Source: Mycolicibacterium novocastrense
GTDB lineage: Bacteria > Actinomycetota > Actinomycetes > Mycobacteriales > Mycobacteriaceae
Assembly: GCF_001570485.1 (NCBI RefSeq)
Contig: NZ_BCTA01000016.1
Coordinates: 1-64,000, forward strand
Length of the DNA stretch: 64,000 nt
Direction: 5' to 3'
In this document: positions 1 to 8,450 of the stretch, piece after piece
How positions within the stretch are numbered: the stretch's first letter is position 1
Layout: every line of letters starts with the position of its first letter
Notes under the pieces: model-generated
What the model saw: the letters and a program-made list of their open reading frames with translations, nothing else
What the model was told of the DNA's origin: nothing
Databases searched by the model: none
Made by a program: the position numbers and the translations under genes

Positions 1-89
1 TCTTAGACAGCTCCACTTCACAACCGGAGGCCTTCCCTGTCACACAGGCTCACCGATAACGGGAGGGACAACCTCCCTGGGCATCACAG
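1..89. other. edge sequence downstream of rocD, no gene recognised
   Basis: No convincing coding frame is visible in these 89 bases. A short inverted repeat (GGGAGG, 5-nt loop, CCTCCC, about 61-77) lies just after the rocD stop codon and could act as a weak transcription end for the minus-strand rocD transcript, but it lacks a U-tract. Confidence 0.35.
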
Positions 90-1301
90 CTAGCCGGCCA
101 GGACGGCGGCGAACTGGTCGATGGCCCAATCGATCTCTTGCTCGGTGATCACCAGCGGGGGAGCGAATCTCAGGGTCGAACCGTGGGTGTCCTTGACGAG
201 GACCCCGCGCCGCGCCAGGCGCAGGCTGACCTGTTTGGCGGTGCCCAACGCCGGATCGATGTCGACGCCGGCCCACAGCCCCTTGCCGCGGACCGCCACG
301 ACGCCGTGACCGGTCAACTGCCGCAATCTGTGGTGCATGTGCGCACCGAGTTGGGCTGAGCGGCATTGGAATTCGCCACGCTGTAAGATCGCCACCACGG
401 TCGAGCCGATGGCCGCGGCCAGTGGATTCCCGCCGAAGGTGGAGCCGTGCTCACCAGGATGCAGCACGCCCAGGATCTCGGAGTCGGCCACCACCGCCGA
501 CAACGGCATCACCCCTCCGCCGAGCGCCTTTCCGAGCAGGTAGACATCGGGAACAACGCCCCAGTGCTCGCAGGCGAACGTCTTCCCGGTTCGGGCGAGC
601 CCGGACTGAATTTCGTCGGCGATCAACAGCACGTTGCGCTGCGTGCACAACGCGCGAAGCCGCGGCAGGAAGTCGTCGGGCGGAACGATGATTCCCGCCT
701 CACCCTGGATCGGTTCGACCAGCACCGCGACGGTGTTGTCGTCGATCGCGTCGGCGAAGGCGTCGGCGTCACCGAACGGCGCAGCACGAAATCCGGGGGT
801 GTACGGACCGAAGCCGCGGCGGGCCGTCTCGTCGTCGGAGAAGCTGATGATCGTGGTCGTGCGGCCGTGGAAGTTGTTGTCCGCCACCACGATATTCGAC
901 GCACCGGCGGGAACACCCTTGACGTCGGTGCCCCATTTGCGGGCCACCTTGATCCCGGTCTCGACCGCTTCGGCGCCGCTGTTCATCGGCAGCACCATGT
1001 CCTTGCCGCAGAGTTCGGCCAGCGCCGCGCAGAAGGGTGCGAGCCGCTCGGAGTGGAAAGCGCGGCTGACCAACGTCACGGTGTCCAGCTGCGCGTGTGC
1101 GACGGCGGTGATCTCCGGGTTGCGGTGGCCGAAGTTGACCGCCGAGTATGCGGCCAGGCAGTCCAGGTAGCGGCGGCCCTCCACATCGGTGATCCACGCG
1201 CCCTCGGCGCTCGCTGCGACCACGGGAAGCGGTGCATAGTTGTGCGCCACACAGCGATCGTCGATCGCGATCGCGGCTCCCGTCGCTTCCAGCGTGGTCA
1301 C
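90..1301 (-). CDS. rocD: ornithine aminotransferase
   Basis: PLP-dependent class III aminotransferase of 403 residues, predicted to convert ornithine and 2-oxoglutarate to glutamate semialdehyde and glutamate. Visible family marks are the MNSGAEA stretch (about 106-112), the DEIQSG motif (229-234) that contacts the pyridine ring, and the Schiff-base lysine in LLGKALGGG (Lys258). I chose the GTG at 1301 because GGAGG sits 7 nt upstream and because this start overlaps the ddaH stop as GTGA, the usual sign of translational coupling. The open frame runs further upstream but only as a shadow of ddaH. The pairing with ddaH resembles M. tuberculosis Rv2321c-Rv2323c; there rocD is split, whereas here it is one intact frame. 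Confidence 0.93.
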   Translation of the reverse strand: MTTLEATGAAIAIDDRCVAHNYAPLPVVAASAEGAWITDVEGRRYLDCLAAYSAVNFGHRNPEITAVAHAQLDTVTLVSRAFHSERLAPFCAALAELCGKDMVLPMNSGAEAVETGIKVARKWGTDVKGVPAGASNIVVADNNFHGRTTTIISFSDDETARRGFGPYTPGFRAAPFGDADAFADAIDDNTVAVLVEPIQGEAGIIVPPDDFLPRLRALCTQRNVLLIADEIQSGLARTGKTFACEHWGVVPDVYLLGKALGGGVMPLSAVVADSEILGVLHPGEHGSTFGGNPLAAAIGSTVVAILQRGEFQCRSAQLGAHMHHRLRQLTGHGVVAVRGKGLWAGVDIDPALGTAKQVSLRLARRGVLVKDTHGSTLRFAPPLVITEQEIDWAIDQFAAVLAG

Positions 1302-2149
1302 GAATGTACCTCCAACGTGCAGCATTTGATGGAGCCGCCGCCCTTGAACAGCTCGGACAGGTCGACGCCGATGGGGTTGAATCCCGCGTCGCGCAGTTGG
1401 GCGGCGAAGCCGGTCGCCGCGGCAGGCAGCACGACATTGCACCCGTCGGACACCACGTTGAGGCCGAAGACGTAGGCGTCGGTGCTCGCCACCTCGATCG
1501 CGTCGGGGAACAGTGTCCGCAGGCTCACCCGCGAGGCGTTGCTGAACGCCGGCGGGTAATACGCGACCGTCGTGTCGTCGAGTACCGCAAGGGCGGTATC
1601 GAGATGGTAGAACCGCGGATCGACCAGTTCGAAGCTGTACGTCGGTCGGCCGACCAGTTGCGCGATTTCGCCGTGTGCACGGCGATCGGTCCGAAATCCA
1701 TACCCTGCCAACAGGATCGAACCCGCGACCAGCAGGTCGCCCTGGCCTTCGTTGGTGTGGCGCGTCTGTACGGGTTCGTATCCGTGGCGGACCATCCAAG
1801 CGCCGTACGCGGCTGTTTCGCCTGCGCGCTGCGGGTAGGCGAACTTCGCAACCACTGCTGTACCGCCGACCACCAGGCCGCCGTTGGCGGCGTACACCAT
1901 GTCAGGCAGTCCGGGGACAGGCTCGACGAGGTCGACGACGTGTCCGAGTTCCTGATATGTGCGCCGCAATCTCTCCCACTGAGCCAGGGCCAGTGCGGGG
2001 TCGACGGGCGCCTCGATATCCATCCACGGGTTGATCGAGTATTCGACGGCAAAGTACGTCGGCGGTGTCATGACGAAGTTGCGCAGTCGGACGTCGCGCC
2101 GGCGCCGGTGACCGGACCGGGAGGCGGCAGCCACACCGAAGGACGTCAT
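1298..2149 (-). CDS. ddaH: dimethylargininase / amidinotransferase-family protein
   Basis: A 283-residue pentein-fold protein of the amidinotransferase/DDAH family, predicted to hydrolyse dimethylarginine (or arginine-like guanidines) to citrulline or a related product. The likely catalytic His182 lies in FYHLDTAL and the likely nucleophile Cys276 in GGSIKCCTLEV near the C-terminus. It overlaps rocD by 4 bp, so the two genes probably form one operon for arginine-derivative and ornithine use. An internal Met27 (ATG at 2071) is a possible shorter start, since the first 26 residues are basic and poorly family-like. The divergent Lrp/AsnC gene is the obvious candidate regulator. Confidence 0.85.
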   Translation of the reverse strand: MTSFGVAAASRSGHRRRRDVRLRNFVMTPPTYFAVEYSINPWMDIEAPVDPALALAQWERLRRTYQELGHVVDLVEPVPGLPDMVYAANGGLVVGGTAVVAKFAYPQRAGETAAYGAWMVRHGYEPVQTRHTNEGQGDLLVAGSILLAGYGFRTDRRAHGEIAQLVGRPTYSFELVDPRFYHLDTALAVLDDTTVAYYPPAFSNASRVSLRTLFPDAIEVASTDAYVFGLNVVSDGCNVVLPAAATGFAAQLRDAGFNPIGVDLSELFKGGGSIKCCTLEVHS

Positions 2150-2264
2150 GAATCAACGGTAGATACCGGTCCTGATGCAATCAATTTCCGTTCGTTGCGT
2201 GTCTAGCAGCGGTTTGTTGTGTACAGTGCGCGAAAGCGATGATCTATTGCGTGTGGAGGTGACG

Positions 2265-2711
2265 ATGGACCGCCTCGACGCGACCGACGAGCAGATTCTC
2301 GCCGCACTCACCGATGACGCCCGCGCGACGTACGCCGAGATCGGGGAGCGGGTCAACCTGTCCGCCCCCGCGGTGAAACGCCGAGTCGACCGCATGCTCG
2401 ACAACGGCGTCATCCGCGGCTTCACGACCGTTGTCGATCGGACGGCGCTCGGCTGGACCACCGAGGCGTACGTGCAAGTGTTCCGTCGCGGAACCATTGC
2501 CCCAGAACGCCTGCGGGCGGCATGGATCGACATCCCTGAAGTCATCAGCGCGGCCACCGTCACCGGCACCGCCGACGCGATCCTGCACGTCGTGGCGCGC
2601 GACATGCGCCACCTGGAGGAGGCGCTGGAACGTATCCGCTCGGCTGCCCAGGTAGAGCGCAGCGAGAGCATCGTCGTGCTGACCAACGTCATCGACCGCG
2701 ATCGCGGCTGA
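2265..2711 (+). CDS. Lrp/AsnC-family transcriptional regulator
   Basis: A 148-residue Lrp/AsnC regulator. An N-terminal winged helix-turn-helix (about residues 5-50, with the LSAPAVKRRVDRM recognition segment) is followed by a RAM ligand-binding domain. I chose the ATG at 2265 because GGAGG lies 5 nt upstream and the family starts close to the HTH. It is divergent from ddaH-rocD across about 115 bp and resembles M. tuberculosis Rv2324 in the same arrangement. I infer that it senses an amino acid such as arginine or ornithine and controls the rocD operon. Confidence 0.88.
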   Translation: MDRLDATDEQILAALTDDARATYAEIGERVNLSAPAVKRRVDRMLDNGVIRGFTTVVDRTALGWTTEAYVQVFRRGTIAPERLRAAWIDIPEVISAATVTGTADAILHVVARDMRHLEEALERIRSAAQVERSESIVVLTNVIDRDRG

Positions 2712-2768
2712 GCACCATTGCCCGGGGTGGCGGACAAATGGCCGTAGGGATCGTGTAAGAAACTGCCC

Positions 2769-3947
2769 ATGACCACATCAGCGGGCATCGTCATCGTCGG
2801 CGGCGGACTCGCGGCCGCCCGTACCGCCGAACAGTTGCGTCGGTCGGAGTACACCGGACCGGTCACGATCGTCAGCGACGAGGACCATCTGCCATACGAC
2901 CGGCCTCCGCTGTCGAAGGAGGTGCTGCGCGCCGAGACCGACGACGTCACGCTCAAGCCCGCGGAGTTTTACGAGGAGAATGACATCGCCGTGCTGCTGG
3001 GCAACGGCGCGCGCTCTGTCGACACGGCCGCCCAGACGCTGACGCTCGCCGACGGCACCGAGTTGCCCTACGACGAACTCATCATCGCTACGGGCCTGGT
3101 GCCCAAGCGCATTCCGTCCTTTCCCGACCTCGCGGGCATCCACGTGCTTCGCAATTACGACGAGAGCGTGGCCCTTCGGCAGGAGGCCGATTCGGCTCGT
3201 CGCGCCGTCGTGATCGGTGCCGGGTTCATCGGCTGCGAGGTGGCGGCGAGCCTGCGCAAGCTCGGCGTCGAGGTCGCGTTGGTGGAGCCGCAACCGGCAC
3301 CCTTGGCGTCGGTGCTCGGTGAGCAGATCGGTGAGCTCGTGGCCCGGGTGCATCGAGCCGAGGGTGTCGACGTGCGCTGCGGCGTCGGCGTTTCGGAAGT
3401 GCGTGGTTCGGATCGCGTGGAGACGGTGGTGCTCAGCGACGGCACCGAACTCGAAGCGGATCTGGTGGTTGTCGGCATCGGATCGCGTCCGACGACCGAC
3501 TGGCTCGAAGGCAGCGGCATCAAGCTCGACAACGGGGTGGTCTGCGACGACCATGGCCGCGCCAGCGCGCCGCACGTCTGGGCCATCGGGGACGTCGCGT
3601 CATGGCGGCACAACCTCGGTCACCAAGTGCGCGTTGAGCATTGGAGCAATGTTGCCGACCAAGCCCGCGTGCTGGTGCCGACGATGCTGGGGCAGGAACC
3701 GCCGACGGCGGTCTCGGTGCCGTACTTCTGGAGCGACCAGTACGACGTCAAGATCCAGTGCCTCGGCGAACCGGAGGCCGAAGACGTCGTCCACGTCGTC
3801 GAGGACGACGGCCGCAAGTTCCTCGCCTACTACGAGCGTGACGGCGTGGTGGCCGGCGTCGTCGGTGGCGGCATGCCGGGCAAGGTGATGAAGGTGCGCG
3901 CCAAGATCGCGGCGCGCGCACCCATCACCGACCTTCTGGCCAAGTGA
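2769..3947 (+). CDS. FAD-dependent ferredoxin reductase
   Basis: A 392-residue NAD(P)H:ferredoxin-type reductase. It has an N-terminal FAD Rossmann motif (VGGGLAAARTAE, about 9-21), an NAD(P)-binding Rossmann motif (VIGAGFIGCEVA, about 147-158), the AIGDVA flavin-contact motif, and a C-terminal reductase domain. It is expected to pass electrons from NADH to ferredoxins serving P450s or oxygenases, two of which are encoded 14 kb away. It resembles Rv0688, which lies beside the mycofactocin genes in M. tuberculosis. The start is supported by agreement with the family N-terminus rather than by a strong Shine-Dalgarno site. Confidence 0.9.
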   Translation: MTTSAGIVIVGGGLAAARTAEQLRRSEYTGPVTIVSDEDHLPYDRPPLSKEVLRAETDDVTLKPAEFYEENDIAVLLGNGARSVDTAAQTLTLADGTELPYDELIIATGLVPKRIPSFPDLAGIHVLRNYDESVALRQEADSARRAVVIGAGFIGCEVAASLRKLGVEVALVEPQPAPLASVLGEQIGELVARVHRAEGVDVRCGVGVSEVRGSDRVETVVLSDGTELEADLVVVGIGSRPTTDWLEGSGIKLDNGVVCDDHGRASAPHVWAIGDVASWRHNLGHQVRVEHWSNVADQARVLVPTMLGQEPPTAVSVPYFWSDQYDVKIQCLGEPEAEDVVHVVEDDGRKFLAYYERDGVVAGVVGGGMPGKVMKVRAKIAARAPITDLLAK

Positions 3948-3951
3948 TTCG

Positions 3952-3988
3952 GGTGTCCGAACAGTCGCTGAGCGAGGGTTCGGACACC
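3952..3988. terminator. bidirectional hairpin between convergent genes
   Basis: An 11-bp perfect inverted repeat (GGTGTCCGAAC at 3952-3962 and GTTCGGACACC at 3978-3988) fills the 52-bp gap between the convergent reductase and VOC genes. No long U-tract follows, as is common for mycobacterial hairpins. Its position argues for shared transcription termination. Confidence 0.65.
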
Positions 3989-3999
3989 GGAACCGCCGA

Positions 4000-5280
4000 T
4001 TAGAGCTCGCCGAGGTAGAAACGGGTGCCCTGGTCGTCGGTGCACAGCGCGGACTTCCCGTAGGACTGCTGCGAGGGCTCCTCGATGACGGTGCCACCCG
4101 CCTCGCGCACCCGCGCGACTGCCGCGTCGATGTCGGCGACCGACCACATCGGCACGGTCACCGCATCGGCGTTACCCCCGGCGACGCCCGCCATCGGATG
4201 CGTCTCGCGCACCCCCCAGCCGTCGTCGATGCGTCCGGGCTCGAACGTCCAGAACAGGAACCTGCTGTAGAACTCCTTGAACGCACCGGAGCTCGGGACC
4301 TGATAGGTGATATACGAAAGTTCGCCCGGCCCAGTGCCATTGAGTGCTGGACGCGGTATGCCGGGGACCGGCCGGAAGACCGCGAACGCCGTCCCGGCGG
4401 GGTCGGTGGCGTCGAGCACGCTGCCGAAGTCGAACTCCTGGGACTGTCCCACAGTGCCGCCGCCGTCGATGATCGACTGTCGTGCCCCGTCGAGATCAGT
4501 GACCGCGTAGCAGCACAGCATGCCCTGGGGCCTGTCGGAACTGAAGATGCCGATTCGCTGATCGGTGTTGGTCACCTGGTGGGTCGCGGGGTCATAGGTC
4601 CAGCCGAGGACATGACCGTAGAAGACGGCGGCCCGGTCAGCGTCGGGCACCCACACCGACACGTAGCCGACGTCGCCGTGCTGGATCGGGACGGCCGTAG
4701 CCGTCACGGGCCCGGTGAGCATCCAGCGGTGGCCGAACGGATCGACGATTGCGGCGCTGCGCGCGCCGTAGTTCTCGTACGGTTCGCGTTGCACCTCCGC
4801 CCCAAGCCGGCGCGCCCGTTCCAGCGAAGCGTCCGTATCGGCCACACGCAGCATCAGGCTCACCGAAACAGACTGCCTTGCAGGCGCTCTCAGTCCGATC
4901 TCGGGATACTCGTCGGCGAGGTAGAGCACGCCGTCGCCGATCGCCAACTCGGCGTGACCGATGCGGCCGTCGTCCATCTCGAACGGCTCCCCGACCACCG
5001 TGGCGTCGAGCGCTTCGACGTACCACGCGATCGCATCGCGAGCATTGCGCACCGTGAGATACGGAAGTGCCGCTGACCGGGGGAGCGTCGACTCGACGCT
5101 CGGCTCGGACAGTTCGGCGATCGCGGTATCGGTTCCACTCATGACGACCTCCTCGGTTCGATTGGGTAGCGAAAGCGCCGACTCCAGTCGTGCGCGCAGC
5201 CCGGCGGCGAAAGCCGGGTCTGGGGTGACCGGAAGCTCGTCGCCGCGCAGCACGGCCAGCGGATCGTGGCTGTTGTTCAC
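4000..5280 (-). CDS. VOC-superfamily protein coupled to an ECF sigma factor
   Basis: A 426-residue protein with a short N-terminal segment (about 1-40, DPLAVLRGDE..., common in proteins linked to ECF sigma factors) followed by three glyoxalase/bleomycin-resistance (VOC) modules: about 65-190, 190-300 and 310-426. The GTG at 5280 is preceded by GGAGG and overlaps the sigma-factor stop as GTGA. Proteins of this fold bind small electrophiles or antibiotics or act as metal-dependent lyases and dioxygenases; the substrate cannot be read from sequence. Cotranscription with the sigma factor suggests either an effector of the stress response or an unusual partner protein. No transmembrane segment or zinc-type anti-sigma motif is visible. 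Confidence 0.8.
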   Translation of the reverse strand: MNNSHDPLAVLRGDELPVTPDPAFAAGLRARLESALSLPNRTEEVVMSGTDTAIAELSEPSVESTLPRSAALPYLTVRNARDAIAWYVEALDATVVGEPFEMDDGRIGHAELAIGDGVLYLADEYPEIGLRAPARQSVSVSLMLRVADTDASLERARRLGAEVQREPYENYGARSAAIVDPFGHRWMLTGPVTATAVPIQHGDVGYVSVWVPDADRAAVFYGHVLGWTYDPATHQVTNTDQRIGIFSSDRPQGMLCCYAVTDLDGARQSIIDGGGTVGQSQEFDFGSVLDATDPAGTAFAVFRPVPGIPRPALNGTGPGELSYITYQVPSSGAFKEFYSRFLFWTFEPGRIDDGWGVRETHPMAGVAGGNADAVTVPMWSVADIDAAVARVREAGGTVIEEPSQQSYGKSALCTDDQGTRFYLGEL

Positions 5281-5807
5281 GACTTCCTCCCTTCCGGTTC
5301 CGGGTAGTGAGCGCGAAAAGCCCTGCGGGCCCGCACCAGCAGCGCCTCGGTCGCGTGCACCGTGCGGCCGATGAGCTCGGCGCACTCAGGCACCGAGCAG
5401 TCGTCCATGTAGCGCAGCGCCAGAACCGTGCGGTGCTGCTCGGGCAGCTTGGCGAGCACGCTTTCAGCGACGATGCGGTCCAGCTCGGCATCCCAGTCGT
5501 CGGGCGGCTCGATGGGTTCGGGCAGATCTGCGACCGGGGTGGTGAACCGGTCGTGGCGGCGCCGGTAGTGGTCGGCCAACTTGTGGCGCGCCACGCCGAG
5601 CAACCACGGCACGGTCATCGGTGGCGGAGCGGCCTTTCTCGCGGCATCCATCGCCGCCAGAAAGGTCTCCGACGTCAGGTCTTCGGCGGTTCCACGGTCA
5701 CCACAGCGCCGGACGAAGTATCCGTACACCACCGGCAAGGATTCGTCGTACAAGGCCAGCAGCTCCCGTGGAGCGTCGGTGCCATTCGGTTCGGCGCTCA
5801 CACCCAT
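5277..5807 (-). CDS. ECF-type RNA polymerase sigma factor
   Basis: A sigma-70 family extracytoplasmic-function sigma factor of about 176 residues. Region 2 (ALYDESLPVVYGYFVRR ... AEDLTSETFLAAM) and region 4 (LPEQHRTVLALRYMDD ... ELIGRTVHATEALLVRARRAF) are both present. The start is uncertain: the ATG at 5807 gives a normal N-terminus but has no clear Shine-Dalgarno site, and a GTG at 5870 would add 21 basic residues while lying inside a palindrome. The frame overlaps the VOC gene by 4 bp. No classical anti-sigma gene is adjacent, so control may work through the VOC partner or through the upstream palindrome. Confidence 0.88.
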   Translation of the reverse strand: MGVSAEPNGTDAPRELLALYDESLPVVYGYFVRRCGDRGTAEDLTSETFLAAMDAARKAAPPPMTVPWLLGVARHKLADHYRRRHDRFTTPVADLPEPIEPPDDWDAELDRIVAESVLAKLPEQHRTVLALRYMDDCSVPECAELIGRTVHATEALLVRARRAFRAHYPEPEGRKS

Positions 5808-5858
5808 ATCGTCGCCGTCGCGCGCCGAACTCCGACGGTCTTGCCGCAACTTTTTTCG

Positions 5859-5916
5859 GTGAGCGCTCACTTCTGTACAGATTCGGCGCCCGGACCGTAC
5901 AAGGATGAGCGCTCGC
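5859..5916 (-). promoter_or_regulatory. candidate operator region upstream of the ECF-VOC operon
   Basis: A perfect 12-bp palindrome, GTGAGCGCTCAC (5859-5870), and a second near copy, TGAGCGCTCGC (5906-5916), flank the presumed promoter region between the malic enzyme stop and the sigma-factor start. Such paired sites are typical of a dimeric repressor. No promoter hexamers could be assigned with confidence. Confidence 0.4.
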
Positions 5917-5933
5917 GGACAGGGACGGAGGGT

Positions 5934-7592
5934 TCAGTCCCGGTATTGAGGAGTCCACCGCACGTCGACGATCCGCTGCGCCAACTCGTCGGGGGTGCGG
6001 GTGGGCGCGACGCCGTCGGCGACGGCTTGTGTCGCGACCGCCTGCGCAATGTGTCCGGCCACATCGGGGATGTCCGACCACGCCGGCAGCAGCGGTGCCC
6101 CGGGATCGGCGAGGGCGGGGGACGCGTCGCCGAGCGCGGCCGCCGCCGCGCGCATCATCTCGTCGGTCACCCGGGTCGCCTGCGCCGCCGTGACGGCCAG
6201 GCCCATCGCGGGGAAGATGTAGGCGTTGTTGCATTGCGCGATCGGCCGCTCGACGCCGTCGCGTTGCAACGGCGCGAACGGCGAGCCTGTCGCCACCAAC
6301 GCCCGTCCACCGGTCCACGCGTCGAGTTCGGCGGGGTGGGCCTCGGCCCGGCTGGTGGGATTCGACAGCGGGAATATTATCGGGCGATCGACCTTGGTGG
6401 CCATCTCGCGCACGATGTCCTCGGTGAAAGCACCTGTGGCGGTTGACAATCCGAGTAGAACACCGGCATCGATGTGATGAATGACATCGGCCAGCTGAGC
6501 CGGCCCGGACAAACCCCAGCTCGCCACCCGCTCCGCGGGCTGGACGAACGCCCGCTGACCGGGGGACAGGTCCGTGCGGTCATCGGTGAGCAGACCGTTG
6601 ACGTCGACGACCCAGATCTGCGCCGACGCCTGCTGCGCCGACAGGCCCTCGCTGACCATCTGACGGTGCACCATCTCGAGCACCCCGATGCCCGCCGAGC
6701 CGGCCCCCAGCATCACCACCTGCTGCTCGGACAGCGGGCGCCCCGCCACCTTGGCCGCACCGAGCAGCGCTCCCAACGTCACCGCGGCGGTGCCCTGGAT
6801 GTCGTCGTTGAACGTGAGCAGTTTGTCGCGATAGCGCTGAAGGATCGGCAGCGCGTGCGCGGTGGCGAAATCCTCCCACTGCAGAAGGACGTCGGGCAGC
6901 TCGTCGTGCACCGTGGTGACGAAATCGTCGATGAACGAGTAATACTCGTCCTCACCGATGCGGCGATGGCGCCAGCCGAGGTATTGCGGGTCCTCGAGCA
7001 GTTCGACGTTGTCGGTACCGACGTCGAGCACGACGGGCAGCGTGCGGGCCGGGTCGATTCCGCCGATCAGTGTGTACAGCGAGAGCTTGCCGATGGGGAT
7101 ACCCATGCCGCCGATGCCCTGATCGCCCAGGCCCAGGATGCGCTGGCCGTCGGTGACGACGATGACGTCGACCTCCCGGCGCGGGCGGTTGCGCAGCATC
7201 TCGCGCAGGAAGTCGCGGTCGGGGTAGGAGACGAACAGGCCGCGTGGGCGCCGGTAGATCTCGCTGAAGCGCTGGCACGCCTCCCCGACGGTCGGTGTGT
7301 AGACGATCGGCATGGTTTCGGCGATATGGTCGCGCAGCACGCGATAGAAGAGCGTCTCGTTGCGGTCCTGCAGGTTTCGCAGATAGATGTGTCTGTCTAG
7401 CGGCTCACGACGCCTGCTGAACTCGCGCCACGAATGTTCGGTCTGCTGCTCGAGGCTCTTCTCTGCGGCAGGAAGCAGTCCCAGTAGACCGAATCGGCGA
7501 CGCTCGGAGTGGGTGAAAGCCGTGCCCTTCGTCCACAGCGAGTCGTAGAGCAGATCATGACCCGTCTTCTGCTCAGCGCTTTGCTCGGCCAT
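5934..7592 (-). CDS. mez: NAD-dependent malic enzyme
   Basis: A 552-residue malic enzyme, matching the usual size of the large (SfcA/Mez) class, that oxidatively decarboxylates malate to pyruvate. The malic N-terminal domain has the YTPTVGEACQRFSEIYRRPRG signature (about 96-116) and the VVTDGQRILGLGDQGIGGMGI stretch. The NAD-binding domain has the LGAGSAGIGV Rossmann motif (about 285-295). It lies 58 bp downstream of mftR on the same strand and could be cotranscribed with it. In M. tuberculosis the gene is elsewhere (Rv2332), so its position here is a local rearrangement. Confidence 0.93.
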   Translation of the reverse strand: MAEQSAEQKTGHDLLYDSLWTKGTAFTHSERRRFGLLGLLPAAEKSLEQQTEHSWREFSRRREPLDRHIYLRNLQDRNETLFYRVLRDHIAETMPIVYTPTVGEACQRFSEIYRRPRGLFVSYPDRDFLREMLRNRPRREVDVIVVTDGQRILGLGDQGIGGMGIPIGKLSLYTLIGGIDPARTLPVVLDVGTDNVELLEDPQYLGWRHRRIGEDEYYSFIDDFVTTVHDELPDVLLQWEDFATAHALPILQRYRDKLLTFNDDIQGTAAVTLGALLGAAKVAGRPLSEQQVVMLGAGSAGIGVLEMVHRQMVSEGLSAQQASAQIWVVDVNGLLTDDRTDLSPGQRAFVQPAERVASWGLSGPAQLADVIHHIDAGVLLGLSTATGAFTEDIVREMATKVDRPIIFPLSNPTSRAEAHPAELDAWTGGRALVATGSPFAPLQRDGVERPIAQCNNAYIFPAMGLAVTAAQATRVTDEMMRAAAAALGDASPALADPGAPLLPAWSDIPDVAGHIAQAVATQAVADGVAPTRTPDELAQRIVDVRWTPQYRD

Positions 7593-7650
7593 CGGCTTCC
7601 TTTCCGCGACCGCACCAAGCTATCGCGGTGGTCCAGTGCGACGAGGTGAT

Positions 7651-8250
7651 TCAGCGATCGAGGGCCCACAGCCCGTCGGCGACGGTGTCGAATGCCGCGC
7701 CGAGCGCCGCGGCCAGCGGGACCGTCTCGTCGGCCAGCCAGTGTTCGTACGCGGATAGCGCGACCCCGAGCATCGTCCACGCCACTGTCTGCGGTACCAG
7801 GTCTGCTGCGGTGGCGTTGAGCCGTTTGGCCACGAACTCGGCGACCACGCCGCGCCAGCCGGCGTACATGGTCATCGAGTAGGCCTGTAGCGCGGCGGTC
7901 TCCAGGATGACCCGCATGCGCATCCGGTGGCGCGCCGTCTCGGCGGCATCGAAACTGTTGAACGCCAGCAACGCGGTGCGCAGCGCATCCCCGATCGGCA
8001 CCTCGGGATCGAGATCGGCCAGCAGATCCCGCATGTGGGCGAGATGGGCGTCGAAATCCCCCCAGGGCAAGGCGTTCTTGGACGGGTAGTAGCGAAACAG
8101 CGTGCGCCGGGCGATCCCCGCGGCTTCGGCGATGTCGTCCACGCTGACGTCGTCGAAGCCGTGCGCGGCAAACAGGTCGATGGCCACGTTGCTGATGTGG
8201 TCCCACGTCGTCGAGCGCCGGCGGCCCACCCGGTGCTGGTCCGGCCCCAT
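7651..8250 (-). CDS. mftR: mycofactocin TetR-family regulator
   Basis: A 199-residue TetR-family regulator divergent from mftA. The N-terminal HTH (about 15-60, ending in [19 protein letters not shown]) carries the RRTLFRYY..K recognition helix typical of MftR. The ATG at 8250 was chosen for the family-like N-terminus ([11 protein letters not shown]) and the AAAGGGGA stretch upstream; the ATG at 8268 is a longer alternative. Family knowledge: MftR represses the mft operon and responds to long-chain acyl-CoA. Its operator is probably in the roughly 105-bp gap before mftA. Confidence 0.92.
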   Translation of the reverse strand: MGPDQHRVGRRRSTTWDHISNVAIDLFAAHGFDDVSVDDIAEAAGIARRTLFRYYPSKNALPWGDFDAHLAHMRDLLADLDPEVPIGDALRTALLAFNSFDAAETARHRMRMRVILETAALQAYSMTMYAGWRGVVAEFVAKRLNATAADLVPQTVAWTMLGVALSAYEHWLADETVPLAAALGAAFDTVADGLWALDR

Positions 8251-8274
8251 CGGGGGTCCCCTTTCCATTTAGGC

Positions 8275-8316
8275 ACTCGATGCCATATTATTGCGACCTC
8301 GATCACAGTTGTCGAG
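8275..8316 (+). promoter_or_regulatory. candidate mftA promoter and MftR operator region
   Basis: The mftR-mftA gap contains a good minus-10 hexamer, TATTAT (8286-8291), about 65 bp before mftA. Just downstream is an interrupted inverted repeat, CTCGA-N9-TCGAG (8298-8316), placed where a repressor would block transcription start. The assignment to MftR is inference from position. Confidence 0.45.
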
Positions 8317-8355
8317 AACCGGTGATATCGGAAGCAGAAGTCAATGGAGGGCCAA

Positions 8356-8448
8356 ATGGAATCGAAGCAGCAGGTGGAGAACGACGAGCTGGTTTCCGAG
8401 ACGCTCGTCGAAGAGGTGTCGATCGACGGGATGTGCGGGGTCTACTGA
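8356..8448 (+). CDS. mftA: mycofactocin precursor peptide
   Basis: A 30-residue ribosomally made precursor peptide. It ends in the invariant core IDGMCGVY, whose C-terminal Val-Tyr is decarboxylated and cross-linked by MftC and becomes the mycofactocin redox centre. The acidic leader (...ENDELVSETLVEEV...) is the part bound by MftB. A strong GGAGG (8346-8350) sits 5 nt before the ATG, and mftB follows after 2 bp. Confidence 0.97.
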   Translation: MESKQQVENDELVSETLVEEVSIDGMCGVY

Positions 8449-8450
8449 CC

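Noticed and set aside
447..1475. 342-aa open frame antisense to rocD
   Set aside because: It mirrors the reading frame of a clear aminotransferase, has no family motifs and no ribosome-binding site; long antisense frames are expected at this GC content.
8280..8450. Upstream extension of the mftB frame across mftA
   Set aside because: The mftA peptide frame is certain here; the GTG at 8451 gives the family-length MftB.
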